A stretch of 64,000 bases of DNA from Flavivirga amylovorans (GTDB taxonomy: Bacteria; Bacteroidota; Bacteroidia; Flavobacteriales; Flavobacteriaceae), in the NCBI RefSeq assembly GCF_030540875.1, contig NZ_JAUOEM010000002.1:464926-528925 (forward strand), read 5' to 3'. A model generated the notes under the pieces. The model was not told the origin of the DNA. It worked only from the letters and a program-made list of their open reading frames with translations, and did no database searches. A program made the position numbers and the translations under genes. Below are positions 1-7,701 of this stretch, piece by piece (within the stretch, counting starts at the first letter, position 1; each line of letters opens with the position of its first letter).

Positions 1-194
1 TCTGTATTTTTATCGGTACCAAAAACAATACTCTTCGAAGCATTTTTTGGATTAACCCATATAGCAGGATCGTCTGTATCGTGTAAAGTTGTTTCGGTAA
101 CAACATCAGCTACAATTTCAGGTAATTTTGTAGTACATGATATCATTAAGACAACGAAACAAATAAAAATGATGTTTGCTTTAAGCTTTTTCAT
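1..194 (-). CDS. Beta-propeller phytase, N-terminal part (runs off the window)
   Basis: Only the first ~64 codons are present. The protein starts with a lipoprotein signal peptide (hydrophobic stretch ending in LMISC, Cys at about residue 20). It is followed by a segment reading DTDDPAIWVNP and then IVFGTDK, which is the characteristic first blade of secreted 3-phytases of the beta-propeller family (calcium-dependent release of phosphate from phytate). The start codon overlaps the stop codon of the upstream TonB-dependent receptor by one base (TAATG), so the two are translationally coupled. That fits a surface lipoprotein and transporter pair for organophosphate use. The family call rests on a short N-terminus only. 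Confidence 0.75.
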   Translation of the reverse strand, partial: MKKLKANIIFICFVVLMISCTTKLPEIVADVVTETTLHDTDDPAIWVNPKNASKSIVFGTDKNT

Positions 195-3034
195 TATTGC
201 TTTTTCTTGAATAAATCATATTTTAAACCAAATGTAATACGTCTTCCATAATACTCTACTTGCATGGTTCTGTTTTTAACACCTTGGAAATAACGTAATG
301 GCTGATCGGTGATATTATTTAAATCGAAGTAGACACTAATGTTATCGTTAACTGCATACGAGGCATTAAAATCTAAAAAGAATTGCTGATCATAATATCT
401 GTCTTCGAAAGCATTTCCGTTAACTTCATCGATATATGAATCCGAAAAGTTAGCAGACAAACGCAAGTTTAATTTTTTACCACCATAAGCTAAAGAACCG
501 TTAAACATATTTGGTGCTGTACCAGGTAAATCTAAATCGATACGCTCATCACCATCTTCATTTCTTATACCATCTGCACTAGATGTTAAATACGTGTAAT
601 TTAAAAGCACACTGAAGTTTCTGGCAAAGCCTGGCAAAAAGTCTAACTGACGTTGAAAAGATACTTCTGCTCCCAATATAGTGGCATCGTCTCCATTTCG
701 TGGTTGTAGAGCATCAAAACCAGTTGACGGATCTACAAATTGAAAATCATAAATAAAGTCTTTAATACTTTTATGAAAAATTCCACCTGAGATAATACCA
801 ACATTGCTAAAATAATATTCCCCCATTAAATCAAAATTCATCGATGTTGTAGCACTTAATTCCGGATTCCCCACACTTACTTCCTCATCTTCACTAACCA
901 CATTTCTAAAAGGTACTAAATCTACATAATTTGGCCTTGCCAATGTGTTTGTCCAGGCAAAACGCAATACAGTATTATCAGCTACATTATATTTTAAGTG
1001 AATCCCTGGTAAAATGTTAACATAAGAGTTATCATCTTCAATCTTTTCTGAACCTACAAAATCTCCATCTTGATTAAATTCAACTAAATATCCATTGGTT
1101 TCTATTTCTGTATTTTCAATACGAATACCTGCTAAAACCGATAATTTATCAGATAATTTTTGATTAATCATTGCATACCCAGCGTAAACATTCTCTTTAA
1201 CTTCATAATTCTCCGCTAAAAACTCATCAACAACAGGCACTCTGTCAAATAAAGACGCATTTAACAAATCTAACTGTCCTAAAAAAGCAGGATCAACAAA
1301 CATTCCTGCAGCATATTTATCTCCAGCTAAAAAGTCAGTATCAGTTTGATCTACTAATGGTAAAGCACTTAAATCATCAAAACTGCTATTAGTAGACTCA
1401 AACTCAAAGAAGTTATTATCTCTTTCTTTTTCTTTTATTCTTATACGTCCTCCAAATTTAATAAACCCACTACTTGTATTAAGAAGATCTATTGGCAATT
1501 TAAAGTTAGCAAAGAAGTTAAAATCTTTTTCCTCTGTAAATTGATTTTCTTCAGTAATTTCTTTTAAACTAAAATTGTTTAAAGCAACATCGCTACTATT
1601 AGCAGGCGTAATTAACGGAAACTTTTGATTAGCAAAATCCGTATTAAAAGGAATAGGGTCGCCTCCGCTGGTTTCTTCTAATTCATACTCAATATAACGT
1701 TCATTTAATCGCTCTTCTGAAGCACTAGCATAAGATGCCAACCAATCAAGTTCTAGTTTACCAAATAAATGATCTCCACCTAAGCTATAATTTTGCATGC
1801 GTTGATCTTCTAAACGGGTATTCTTATTTCTATTATTATCTATACCTCCTTTAGTTTGTCTTCTTATTTCACCTTGGTATCCAGTAATAGTTTCTGTACC
1901 ACTAGCAAATATTGGCTCAATACTTCTGTAACGAAGTCTAAAACGATTTTCTCTATCGTCTCTCCAGTTATACATAGTTTTTAAATAGATCCTATTATTA
2001 GAATTAAAGGTATAATCTAAATTCGCAGAAAAACTTCTTCTGATACGTTGTACTAAATACGTTCTAATATCTGATTCTTCTACAAAAGGATTTACCTCAA
2101 TATCTTCGCCAGAGAGCGGGCTTTCAGCCTCATTTACCCATTCAGCTTCTACATTGTCCGATCCAAAATCACTATCATTAATAGATGCAGCAAGCATCCA
2201 TCCAAATTTATTGTCATTTGATCTGTCTCCAACTAAAAATGAGCCATTAATAATTCTTTTATCAGTAATAAAATTAACTCCAGATCCAACAGTAGCAGCA
2301 ACTCTAAATCCGTTAGGCGATGTTCTAGTTACTAAATTCACAGAACCACCTAAAGCATCGGCATCCATATCTGGTGTCACCGCTTTATTAACTTCTATAA
2401 GCTGGATCATATCTGCTGGAATTAAATCCATTTGCACGTTTCTGTTATCTCCTTCTGCAGAAGGAATTCTACTTCCGTTTAACGTTACCGAATTTAATTG
2501 AGGCGCTAAACCTCTCACAATAATATTACGAGCTTCTCCTTGATCTACTTGCATAGTAATTCCAGGAATTCGCTTTATGGCATCTCCTATGTTAGCATCA
2601 GGAAACTTTCCTATCTGATCGGTTGAAACGACATTTGTAATATTCTGTTTATTTTTTTGAGCGTTTAGTGCTTTTGCCTGACCGCTGTTGTATCCCGTTA
2701 TTAAAATACCGTCTAGCTCTTGAGTTACTGGAGATAATACAATAGCAACCTCTGCTGTTTCCCCTGTCTCTACAGTAACTTCTTTTTCTGTATCTGCATA
2801 CCCTAAATAAGTAATTTTTATTGTTTGGGTTCCAATAGGAACATTAACAAATAAAAAGCTTCCATCAAAATCTGATATGGCTCCTTTATTTAACGATTCT
2901 ATTAATACATTTCCAAAAGGAATAGACAAGCCATTTTCGTCAATAATTTTTCCTTGAATATTTCCGTTTTGAGAGAATCCAAAAAAGGAAAACGACATCG
3001 CAATCAATAATAATAGTAAGTAATTTTTTCTCAT
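194..3034 (-). CDS. TonB-dependent outer-membrane receptor
   Basis: 946 residues with a signal peptide (residues 1-21), a CarboxypepD-regulatory-like beta-sandwich domain (about 25-100, beginning NGNIQGKIIDENG), a plug domain (about 120-240, with DAIKRIPGI and IIVRGL) and a long C-terminal beta-barrel ending RITFGLKYDLFKKKQ. It imports a substrate across the outer membrane using TonB/ExbBD energy. Because it is translationally coupled to a phytase gene, the substrate may be inositol phosphates or a phytase product; that is inferred from context. Length and domain order are normal for Bacteroidota receptors of the non-SusC type, and no SusD-like partner is adjacent in the visible part. Confidence 0.93.
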   Translation of the reverse strand: MRKNYLLLLLIAMSFSFFGFSQNGNIQGKIIDENGLSIPFGNVLIESLNKGAISDFDGSFLFVNVPIGTQTIKITYLGYADTEKEVTVETGETAEVAIVLSPVTQELDGILITGYNSGQAKALNAQKNKQNITNVVSTDQIGKFPDANIGDAIKRIPGITMQVDQGEARNIIVRGLAPQLNSVTLNGSRIPSAEGDNRNVQMDLIPADMIQLIEVNKAVTPDMDADALGGSVNLVTRTSPNGFRVAATVGSGVNFITDKRIINGSFLVGDRSNDNKFGWMLAASINDSDFGSDNVEAEWVNEAESPLSGEDIEVNPFVEESDIRTYLVQRIRRSFSANLDYTFNSNNRIYLKTMYNWRDDRENRFRLRYRSIEPIFASGTETITGYQGEIRRQTKGGIDNNRNKNTRLEDQRMQNYSLGGDHLFGKLELDWLASYASASEERLNERYIEYELEETSGGDPIPFNTDFANQKFPLITPANSSDVALNNFSLKEITEENQFTEEKDFNFFANFKLPIDLLNTSSGFIKFGGRIRIKEKERDNNFFEFESTNSSFDDLSALPLVDQTDTDFLAGDKYAAGMFVDPAFLGQLDLLNASLFDRVPVVDEFLAENYEVKENVYAGYAMINQKLSDKLSVLAGIRIENTEIETNGYLVEFNQDGDFVGSEKIEDDNSYVNILPGIHLKYNVADNTVLRFAWTNTLARPNYVDLVPFRNVVSEDEEVSVGNPELSATTSMNFDLMGEYYFSNVGIISGGIFHKSIKDFIYDFQFVDPSTGFDALQPRNGDDATILGAEVSFQRQLDFLPGFARNFSVLLNYTYLTSSADGIRNEDGDERIDLDLPGTAPNMFNGSLAYGGKKLNLRLSANFSDSYIDEVNGNAFEDRYYDQQFFLDFNASYAVNDNISVYFDLNNITDQPLRYFQGVKNRTMQVEYYGRRITFGLKYDLFKKKQ

Positions 3035-3196
3035 GATTTTTGTTAGTTGAATACCTGACGAAATAACAAAAATGATGAGAAAAGAATTTTAAGTGTTATT
3101 TATGTAATTGTTATTTATAGAAAGGAAAATCTCCTTGTTTTACCATTAATTAACATTAAAAACAACTTTTGGAAATACATAAATAAAAAGCAATAA

Positions 3197-3226
3197 AAAA
3201 CCCTTTCTGGAAACAGAAAGGGTTTT
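3197..3226 (-). terminator. Rho-independent terminator after rpmA
   Basis: A 13-bp perfect stem (left arm AAAACCCTTTCTG) with a GAAA loop lies just downstream of the rpmA stop on the minus strand. T-rich sequence flanks both arms, so it could act in both directions, but the only gene ending here is rpmA. Confidence 0.85.
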
Positions 3227-3250
3227 AATATTTTTAAAGAAATTTATTTC

Positions 3251-3511
3251 TTAAGCCTCAAAAGGCTCAATAGAAACAAAAGATTTGTTATCTTTTTTCT
3301 TTGTAAACTTTACAACACCATCAACTCTGGCGTGTAATGTATGATCTTTTGAAGAATACACATTCTCACCTGGGTGATGTGTATTACCTCTTTGTCTAAC
3401 GATAATGTTTCCAGCTAATGCAGCTTGACCACCAAATATCTTAACACCTAAGCGTTTCGATTCTGATTCTCTACCGTTTTTCGAACTTCCGACTCCTTTT
3501 TTATGTGCCAT
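3251..3511 (-). CDS. rpmA: 50S ribosomal protein bL27
   Basis: 86 residues beginning [16 protein letters not shown], the standard bL27 N-terminus that reaches the peptidyl-transferase centre. No cleavable N-terminal extension of the Firmicutes type is present. The conserved core [16 protein letters not shown] is intact. It lies 25 bp downstream of rplU and shares its promoter, the usual bacterial order rplU-rpmA. Confidence 0.97.
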   Translation of the reverse strand: MAHKKGVGSSKNGRESESKRLGVKIFGGQAALAGNIIVRQRGNTHHPGENVYSSKDHTLHARVDGVVKFTKKKDNKSFVSIEPFEA

Positions 3512-3536
3512 TTTATTTCGATTTTAGTTTTTAAAA

Positions 3537-4079
3537 TTAACTTAAAGCAGCAATTAAATCGGCTTTCTTCATAGAAGAAATCCCTTCAACTCCTTTAGCT
3601 TTAGCCATCTCTTTTAATTCAGCAACAGTAAGTTTGCTTAAATCTTGAGTAGCTTCTGCTTTTTTAGCAGCTGGCTTTGCTTTTGGCGCAGCAGTTTCTG
3701 CTTTTGCTTTTGCCGGAGCAGCTTTTTTAGCTCCTTCGTTTTCAACTTTGGCAGCTTTTTTAGCTCCCGAAGCAGCAATACTTTCAATTACAATTTCTGT
3801 TAAAGATTGACGGTGACCATTTTTAACACGGTATCCTTTACGTCGTTTCTTCTTAAAAACTATAACTTTATCACCTTTAAGGTGCTTTAAGACTTTGGCT
3901 CCTACTTGAGCTCCGTCTATAGCCGGGGCGCCTACAGTTACTTTGTCACCATCTGCTACAAGAAGTACGTTATCGAAAGAAACTTTCTTACCCTCTTCTG
4001 TTTGCAAACGATTAACAAAAACTCTTTGGTCTTTTTCAACTTTAAATTGATGCCCTGCTATCTCTACAATTGCGTACAT
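3537..4079 (-). CDS. rplU: 50S ribosomal protein bL21 with C-terminal helix-extension-helix domain
   Basis: Residues 1 to about 103 are a complete bL21 (KGDKVIVFKKKRRKGYRVKNGH is the conserved rRNA-binding stretch in part). The protein continues for another ~77 residues: an Ala/Lys-rich flexible linker (about 104-146), then a compact domain containing LTVAELKEMAKAKG and MKKADLIAAL, which resembles the Rho N-terminal/SAP/HeH nucleic-acid-binding fold. Typical bL21 is about 100-105 residues. Extensions of this kind are known from flavobacterial annotations, but their function is not established. Promoter at 4122-4151. Confidence 0.95.
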   Translation of the reverse strand: MYAIVEIAGHQFKVEKDQRVFVNRLQTEEGKKVSFDNVLLVADGDKVTVGAPAIDGAQVGAKVLKHLKGDKVIVFKKKRRKGYRVKNGHRQSLTEIVIESIAASGAKKAAKVENEGAKKAAPAKAKAETAAPKAKPAAKKAEATQDLSKLTVAELKEMAKAKGVEGISSMKKADLIAALS

Positions 4080-4121
4080 AGCGTAACGTTTTTATTAATT
4101 AATTTGTTCAAAAAATGAGTG

Positions 4122-4151
4122 CAAATATACTGCTAATTAATTAAACTACAA
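4122..4151 (-). promoter_or_regulatory. Bacteroidota-type promoter for rplU-rpmA
   Basis: Read on the minus strand: TTG at 4151-4149, a 19-base spacer, then TATATTTG at 4129-4122, matching the -33 TTG and -7 TAnnTTTG consensus of the Bacteroidota housekeeping sigma factor. It is 43 bases upstream of the rplU start codon. Confidence 0.75.
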
Positions 4152-4306
4152 ACGTTTTATTCATTTTGAACGATTATTTATTCTTGATTTTTTTAATTGA
4201 AAAATCTTCTTAGCAATAATTCACCAGAATTTAATAACTAAAATTTTTAAAGTAAAGGAGGATTTTTTGATTGTCAGACGTTTAACAGTTAAAAAATGCT
4301 ATTATT

Positions 4307-4405
4307 ATGAAAAGATTAAAAGAACAATTTAAAGTAAACACAAAAAGAATCAACGAATTTATTAAAGAATTACCTGCGGCGGCTTCTTATGTATTAAGGC
4401 ATTAA
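4307..4405 (+). CDS. Possible 32-residue small protein
   Basis: An ATG-initiated ORF encoding a basic peptide that starts MKRLKEQFKVNTKRINEF and ends AAASYVLRH. It looks like a short amphipathic helix with a Lys/Arg-rich face and has normal codon use. Its only support is composition and its isolated position. The AAAGGAGG string is about 45 bases upstream, too far to be its own ribosome-binding site. It could equally be a chance ORF. Confidence 0.3.
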   Translation: MKRLKEQFKVNTKRINEFIKELPAAASYVLRH

Positions 4406-4450
4406 AATGTGAACATTAAAAGGTTGTCGTTTGGACGCTTCTTTTAAAAA

Positions 4451-4594
4451 GACACGAATACTACAAATTTGCACGAATCTATTGTTTTATGGTTACTTAA
4501 TATGTAACTGATCATTAACACGAATCCGAGCTTGTATAGGCTTTAAATCTGTAGACAAACAGATTAATTAGTGAAAATTAATGGTATTCGTGTC
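4451..4594. repeat. Intergenic element with 11-bp terminal inverted repeats
   Basis: The segment begins GACACGAATAC (4451-4461) and ends with its exact reverse complement GTATTCGTGTC (4584-4594). Inside, the shorter string CACGAATC recurs at about 4473 and 4520. The arrangement is that of a small non-coding dispersed repeat (MITE- or REP-like). No ORF is inside. Only one copy lies in this window, so the dispersed nature is inferred. Confidence 0.55.
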
Positions 4595-4644
4595 TAATTT
4601 TGTTTTTCGTTCACCTATCAATATTCATGTACGCACGGTAGCAC

Positions 4645-5100
4645 TTAAAGGTGATTTTGAGGAATATTTCTGGTCTTTTTAAAAAACTGCATCACAGCAA
4701 GCACGGCTACTACAGTTGTTGCTAAACCCATAACAGCAACTACAAAAGTCACCATACCAATATCTACATTAAAACCACCTTTAATAGTTTGAAGCAATGC
4801 TGGTAAAAAGGCAACGTTAATTTCTGTAGCATAAAGCAAGAAAAAAGCAGTAAATACTAATGTCGCAGTAAAACCTGTAACAATACCTGTTTTAAAGCCT
4901 TCTCCATAAGAAAAAGCGTCTGGGTCTTCAAGCTTTTTTAAACGTACAGCTTCACAAATTCCAAAAGCAGTAATAATGGCATTAAAAAAACTAAATGCAG
5001 GATTAATGTGTTTATTGAATAATGCTAAAATTAAAAAATACGCAATTAATAAAGCACTTGTAACGAATCCAAATCGAATGGAAAGTGATATCTTTTTCAT
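4645..5100 (-). CDS. DUF4199 domain membrane protein
   Basis: 151 residues with four predicted membrane helices (about 10-27, 33-48, 73-95 and 115-140) and the FSYGEGFKTGIVTGF segment typical of the DUF4199 family, which is common in Bacteroidota. The function is unknown. In many flavobacteria it sits near a dolichol-phosphate-mannose-type glycosyltransferase or a dihydroorotase; neither is seen here. It is a single-gene unit pointing away from the EamA transporter. Confidence 0.8.
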   Translation of the reverse strand: MKKISLSIRFGFVTSALLIAYFLILALFNKHINPAFSFFNAIITAFGICEAVRLKKLEDPDAFSYGEGFKTGIVTGFTATLVFTAFFLLYATEINVAFLPALLQTIKGGFNVDIGMVTFVVAVMGLATTVVAVLAVMQFFKKTRNIPQNHL

Positions 5101-5199
5101 CTTTTTGCAGATTTACATGTACTTCAATTTCGTGAAAATTTATGTATTAAAATAATTTTAAAGCTATTTTCTTAATTAAACTCACTGTTTTTAAGAGAA

Positions 5200-6087
5200 T
5201 TAGCTTCGTTTTGGATGCTTTTTATGAGATAAATACACCCCTAATAAGATAATAATACTGGCAACTCCCTGAATAAGACTAAACGCTTCCCCATCTAAAT
5301 ATCCCCACATTAAAGCCACAATTGGCATAACAAAGGTTACAGAAGAAGCAAATACCGGCGTTGACATATGTACTAGTTTATTAAATAATATTTTTGCCAT
5401 AGCTGTGCCAAAAAACGACAGAATCGTAATGTAAACCATTGCCATTTTAAATTCTGGTTTTTCAAATGTTTTAGCTGAAAAGAAATCTGTAAACAATAAA
5501 ATAATTATTGCCGGAATAATAATAACTGCAAAATTGCCAGCAGCGATGGTTAATGGTTTTACATGTTGCAAATGTTTCTTAATAATATTAACATTAGCTG
5601 CATACATTAAAGTAGATAAAATCACGAAAATAGCATACAGATAATTTTGATTGGGATTTAAATCTGCGCCTTTCAGAATTAAGATAGCTGTTCCTATAAA
5701 TCCTACTATAACACCAAGCATCTGGCGTTTTGTTGATGTTATTTTAAAAACAGCAAAGCCTAATAAAATAGTATTTAAAGGGACTAACGAATTTAAAATA
5801 GAAACTACCGCACTATCAATTTCAGTTTCTGCAATAGCAAAGAAAAAAGCAGGTATTAAAGATCCTAAAACTCCCGTTATTATAATCCATTTCCAATCAG
5901 GTTTCCTAATAGTTTTAATGGTTTTAAACCCTATTAATAAAAGAAAAAAACCTGTAATAATGATTCTTAAAGCTCCTAATTGATAAGGCGTTAAACCTAA
6001 TAATGATTTTTTTATTAAAATAAACGAGCTTCCCCAAATTATAGAAAGTACAAAAAGATAAATCCATTTCGATTTAATGTTGTTCAT
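5200..6087 (-). CDS. EamA-family (DMT superfamily) transporter
   Basis: 295 residues forming about ten transmembrane helices arranged as two EamA repeats, the first opening with IWGSSFILIKKSL, a typical first-helix signature. The C-terminus is short and basic (SHKKHPKRS). The family contains metabolite and amino-acid exporters of the inner membrane; the substrate cannot be predicted. It is monocistronic and divergent from the HMA lipoprotein gene, with a 93-bp gap between the start codons that must hold both promoters. Confidence 0.88.
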   Translation of the reverse strand: MNNIKSKWIYLFVLSIIWGSSFILIKKSLLGLTPYQLGALRIIITGFFLLLIGFKTIKTIRKPDWKWIIITGVLGSLIPAFFFAIAETEIDSAVVSILNSLVPLNTILLGFAVFKITSTKRQMLGVIVGFIGTAILILKGADLNPNQNYLYAIFVILSTLMYAANVNIIKKHLQHVKPLTIAAGNFAVIIIPAIIILLFTDFFSAKTFEKPEFKMAMVYITILSFFGTAMAKILFNKLVHMSTPVFASSVTFVMPIVALMWGYLDGEAFSLIQGVASIIILLGVYLSHKKHPKRS

Positions 6088-6180
6088 TTAGAGCTATTTT
6101 AGAAATCACAAAATTCTACTTTTTAATGCAATAAACAGCTTTATTTAGTAGTTTTGTAAACAAATTAATACTTATAAATA

Positions 6181-6570
6181 ATGAGCGCATTAAAAAATAT
6201 TATAGCAATTGTAATGGTAGTATCTATTACCATGAGTTGCAAAAATGAAACGAAGCCAGAAGTTAAAACCATAGAGGTTGCTACTGAGACTGCTACGAAA
6301 GAATTAGATCCTAATGCTACTTATGCTAAAGCAGAATTCACCATTGATGGTATGACATGTGCTATAGGCTGTGCAAGAACTATCGAGAAAAAAATTGCTA
6401 AAATGGAAGGTGTAAAATCTGCTATTGTAGATTTTGACAGAAAACTAGCCATGGTTGAATATAACAACGCTAAAGTAACACCTACTTCTCTTGAAGAAAC
6501 GGTTACTAAGGTTGCAGATATTTACAAAGTTAGTGACATGAAAACTGTTGAAGGTTTTTCAACTAAGTAA
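6181..6570 (+). CDS. Heavy-metal-associated (HMA) domain lipoprotein
   Basis: 129 residues: lipoprotein signal with Cys at residue 20 (TMSC), an acidic linker, then one HMA fold (about 50-118). The metal loop reads DGMTCAIGCA, so the two cysteines are separated by three residues rather than the usual two of CopZ/Atx1. This spacing suggests a modified metal site in an exported protein. The reading frame ends at 6570, but the next ~60 bases, read in another frame, give a Cys/Lys/Ala-rich peptide (SKACYANKTGAEKKACAA), which looks like a lost C-terminal tail. The repeat at 6632 follows at once. Confidence 0.85.
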   Translation: MSALKNIIAIVMVVSITMSCKNETKPEVKTIEVATETATKELDPNATYAKAEFTIDGMTCAIGCARTIEKKIAKMEGVKSAIVDFDRKLAMVEYNNAKVTPTSLEETVTKVADIYKVSDMKTVEGFSTK

Positions 6571-6631
6571 AGCGTGTTATGCAAACAAAACGGGTGCTGA
6601 GAAAAAAGCATGTGCAGCAATTAGTATATTT
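6566..6631 (+). pseudogene. Out-of-frame remnant of a Cys/Lys-rich tail of the HMA lipoprotein
   Basis: Reading from 6566 in the frame shifted relative to the HMA gene gives S-K-A-C-Y-A-N-K-T-G-A-E-K-K-A-C-A-A before the repeat element. Cys-rich tails of this kind are the sort of metal-binding tail expected on exported HMA proteins. The simplest reading is a frameshift plus truncation by the adjacent repeat, but coincidence or a sequencing error cannot be excluded. Confidence 0.4.
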
Positions 6632-6748
6632 TGTCATTCAGAGTACTTCGACTGCACTCAGTACAGGCTCTAGCGAAGAATCTATTAAAATCTTCAGTTT
6701 TGAGATCCTCTACCTTCGGCAGACAGGTTCGCTGCGCTCTGGATGACA
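6632..6748. repeat. MITE-like element, full copy of dispersed family A
   Basis: The element starts TGTCATTCAGAG (6632-6643) and ends CTCTGGATGACA (6737-6748), inverted repeats matching at 11 of 12 positions. Inside are fragments such as ACTTCGACTGCACTCAGT and GCGAAGAATCT, shared with degenerate copies elsewhere in the window (about 19678, 48750, 51385, 53617, 55890, 56113 and 62149). It is non-coding. Confidence 0.75.
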
Positions 6749-6967
6749 CTCTTTTATAGTCAATACCAAACTAGAGAACTTCTCCGCATTATTTTTCACA
6801 TCGTGATGCAAGCTCCCCCTTTTGCAAGAAAATATTAGTTAGAGATATTATTGCTGCTTCAAAACAAATCGCGTATTTGCTTACCAATAATTGGAGAGAC
6901 TAAATTTTCCGTGATATAAAACACAAAAGGGAATTACTTACATCTTAGAATAACAACCCAATGCATA
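6749..6967. other. Intergenic sequence after repeat A
   Basis: About 220 bp between repeat A and the end of the hypothetical minus-strand gene. No ORF, convincing hairpin or repeat was recognised here. Confidence 0.5.
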
Positions 6968-7303
6968 TTACTCACTACTCATATGTATGATATCGTCTGT
7001 AGTAATACACAATTTTATATTTTTTATAATCATATCTACAGGAATTAATCCACGGTTATTAAAATAAGTGCTTGGAAATAGTTTGAAAAACGCATCGAAT
7101 TCCTTATCCCGTAAGGCATCTATTCCTATGTTATAAACTTGGTGGGCATATATAATTCCAAGAACCTTTAACCCCGTTTTGCAATGTTGTTTAATGGTAT
7201 TTGAAAAGCCCGATTTATCAAATATTAATATTAGCAAGGCTAAAGTAATGTAGTGTGATAATAAAAAATTCTGTGGCGATTTTTGCGTTTCGGTTTCTGG
7301 CAT
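6968..7303 (-). CDS. Hypothetical protein
   Basis: 111 residues from the ATG at 7303, chosen because the upstream in-frame extension to 7411 runs through a non-coding hairpin (ATCCCGAT/ATCGGGAT at 7383-7402). The protein has one hydrophobic segment (about 17-27, YITLALLILIF), then a polar body with DALRDKEFDAFFKLFP and CITTDDIIHMSSE. No family recognised. It flanks the structured segment at 7456-7648 and is divergent from the XRE regulator, so the two may form one accessory unit. Confidence 0.5.
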   Translation of the reverse strand: MPETETQKSPQNFLLSHYITLALLILIFDKSGFSNTIKQHCKTGLKVLGIIYAHQVYNIGIDALRDKEFDAFFKLFPSTYFNNRGLIPVDMIIKNIKLCITTDDIIHMSSE

Positions 7304-7382
7304 GGTTAAAATTTTAATGTTAATGAAACTCAATTTTGAGAATTCGCCCCAAGCGAAGCACTCAAAATTGTAAGTTGAATTA

Positions 7383-7402
7383 ATCCCGATTCTTATCGGG
7401 AT
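7383..7402. repeat. Short hairpin upstream of the 111-residue ORF
   Basis: Perfect 8-bp inverted repeat ATCCCGAT/ATCGGGAT with a TCTT loop. It has no T-tract on either strand and so is not a canonical terminator. Similar short palindromes recur between genes in this group (general knowledge, not seen elsewhere in this window). Confidence 0.5.
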
Positions 7403-7455
7403 CTCATTCATTATAAGTTCAAGTTGCCTAAAACATAAGATAAATGCCTCATTAA

Positions 7456-7648
7456 CCTTTTTATGTAGGGAAATAAAAAGGCGTGGAACTCAACTTACCG
7501 ATCTGAGGTACTGGTATACCCACACACAATAAGAGAATCCACGCCCCGGGTCGTGAACATCTTGCTTATTATCCTGTGTGTTAAAAATTACCAGTTTTCA
7601 GATCAGGATTCTAAACGAATGCTCCTAATATTTTCTAATAGAAGAATC
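7456..7648. ncRNA. Highly structured intergenic segment, possible structured RNA
   Basis: Several complementary blocks nest into one long imperfect hairpin: GATCTGA 7500-7506 with TCAGATC 7598-7604; CTGGTA 7511-7516 with TACCAG 7589-7594; ACACACA 7522-7528 with TGTGTGT 7575-7581; ATAAG 7529-7533 with CTTAT 7565-7569. A further perfect pair, GGCGTGGA 7480-7487 with TCCACGCC 7538-7545, links the 5' flank to the apical loop, which would make a pseudoknot or an alternative fold. CCTTTTTA 7456-7463 pairs with TAAAAAGG 7474-7481. The strand is unknown, and no known RNA family was recognised. Confidence 0.45.
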
Positions 7649-7655
7649 GCAAAAC

Positions 7656-7672
7656 TACATTTTCAAAATGTA
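7656..7672. promoter_or_regulatory. Inverted repeat, possible second operator
   Basis: TACATTTT and AAAATGTA arms separated by one base, 30 bp upstream of the 24-bp palindrome. A related half site, CAAATGTA, follows at about 7682-7689. Possible binding site in the control region of the XRE gene. Confidence 0.4.
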
Positions 7673-7701
7673 ATATTCTTACAAATGTAGTAAAATATTT
7701 G

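Larger units (their letters stand above)
4152..4644. other. Intergenic region between rplU and the DUF4199 gene
   Basis: About 490 bp without an established gene. It contains a consensus Shine-Dalgarno-like string AAAGGAGG at 4254-4261, unusual in a genome that hardly uses such sites, followed by a possible 32-codon ORF (4307-4405) and a 144-bp repeat element with inverted ends (4451-4594); these are listed separately. Confidence 0.6.

Noticed and set aside
2154-2501. Open reading frame of 115 codons on the plus strand inside the TonB receptor gene
   Set aside because: It is antisense to an evident TonB-dependent receptor and has no own family or start context; a shadow frame.
7304-7411. N-terminal extension of the hypothetical protein to 7411
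   Set aside because: The added part reads through a short hairpin and low-complexity sequence; the ATG at 7303 gives a more natural protein.
7456-7648. Retron or group II intron RNA
   Set aside because: No reverse transcriptase or maturase gene is close by, and no catalytic intron domain could be recognised.
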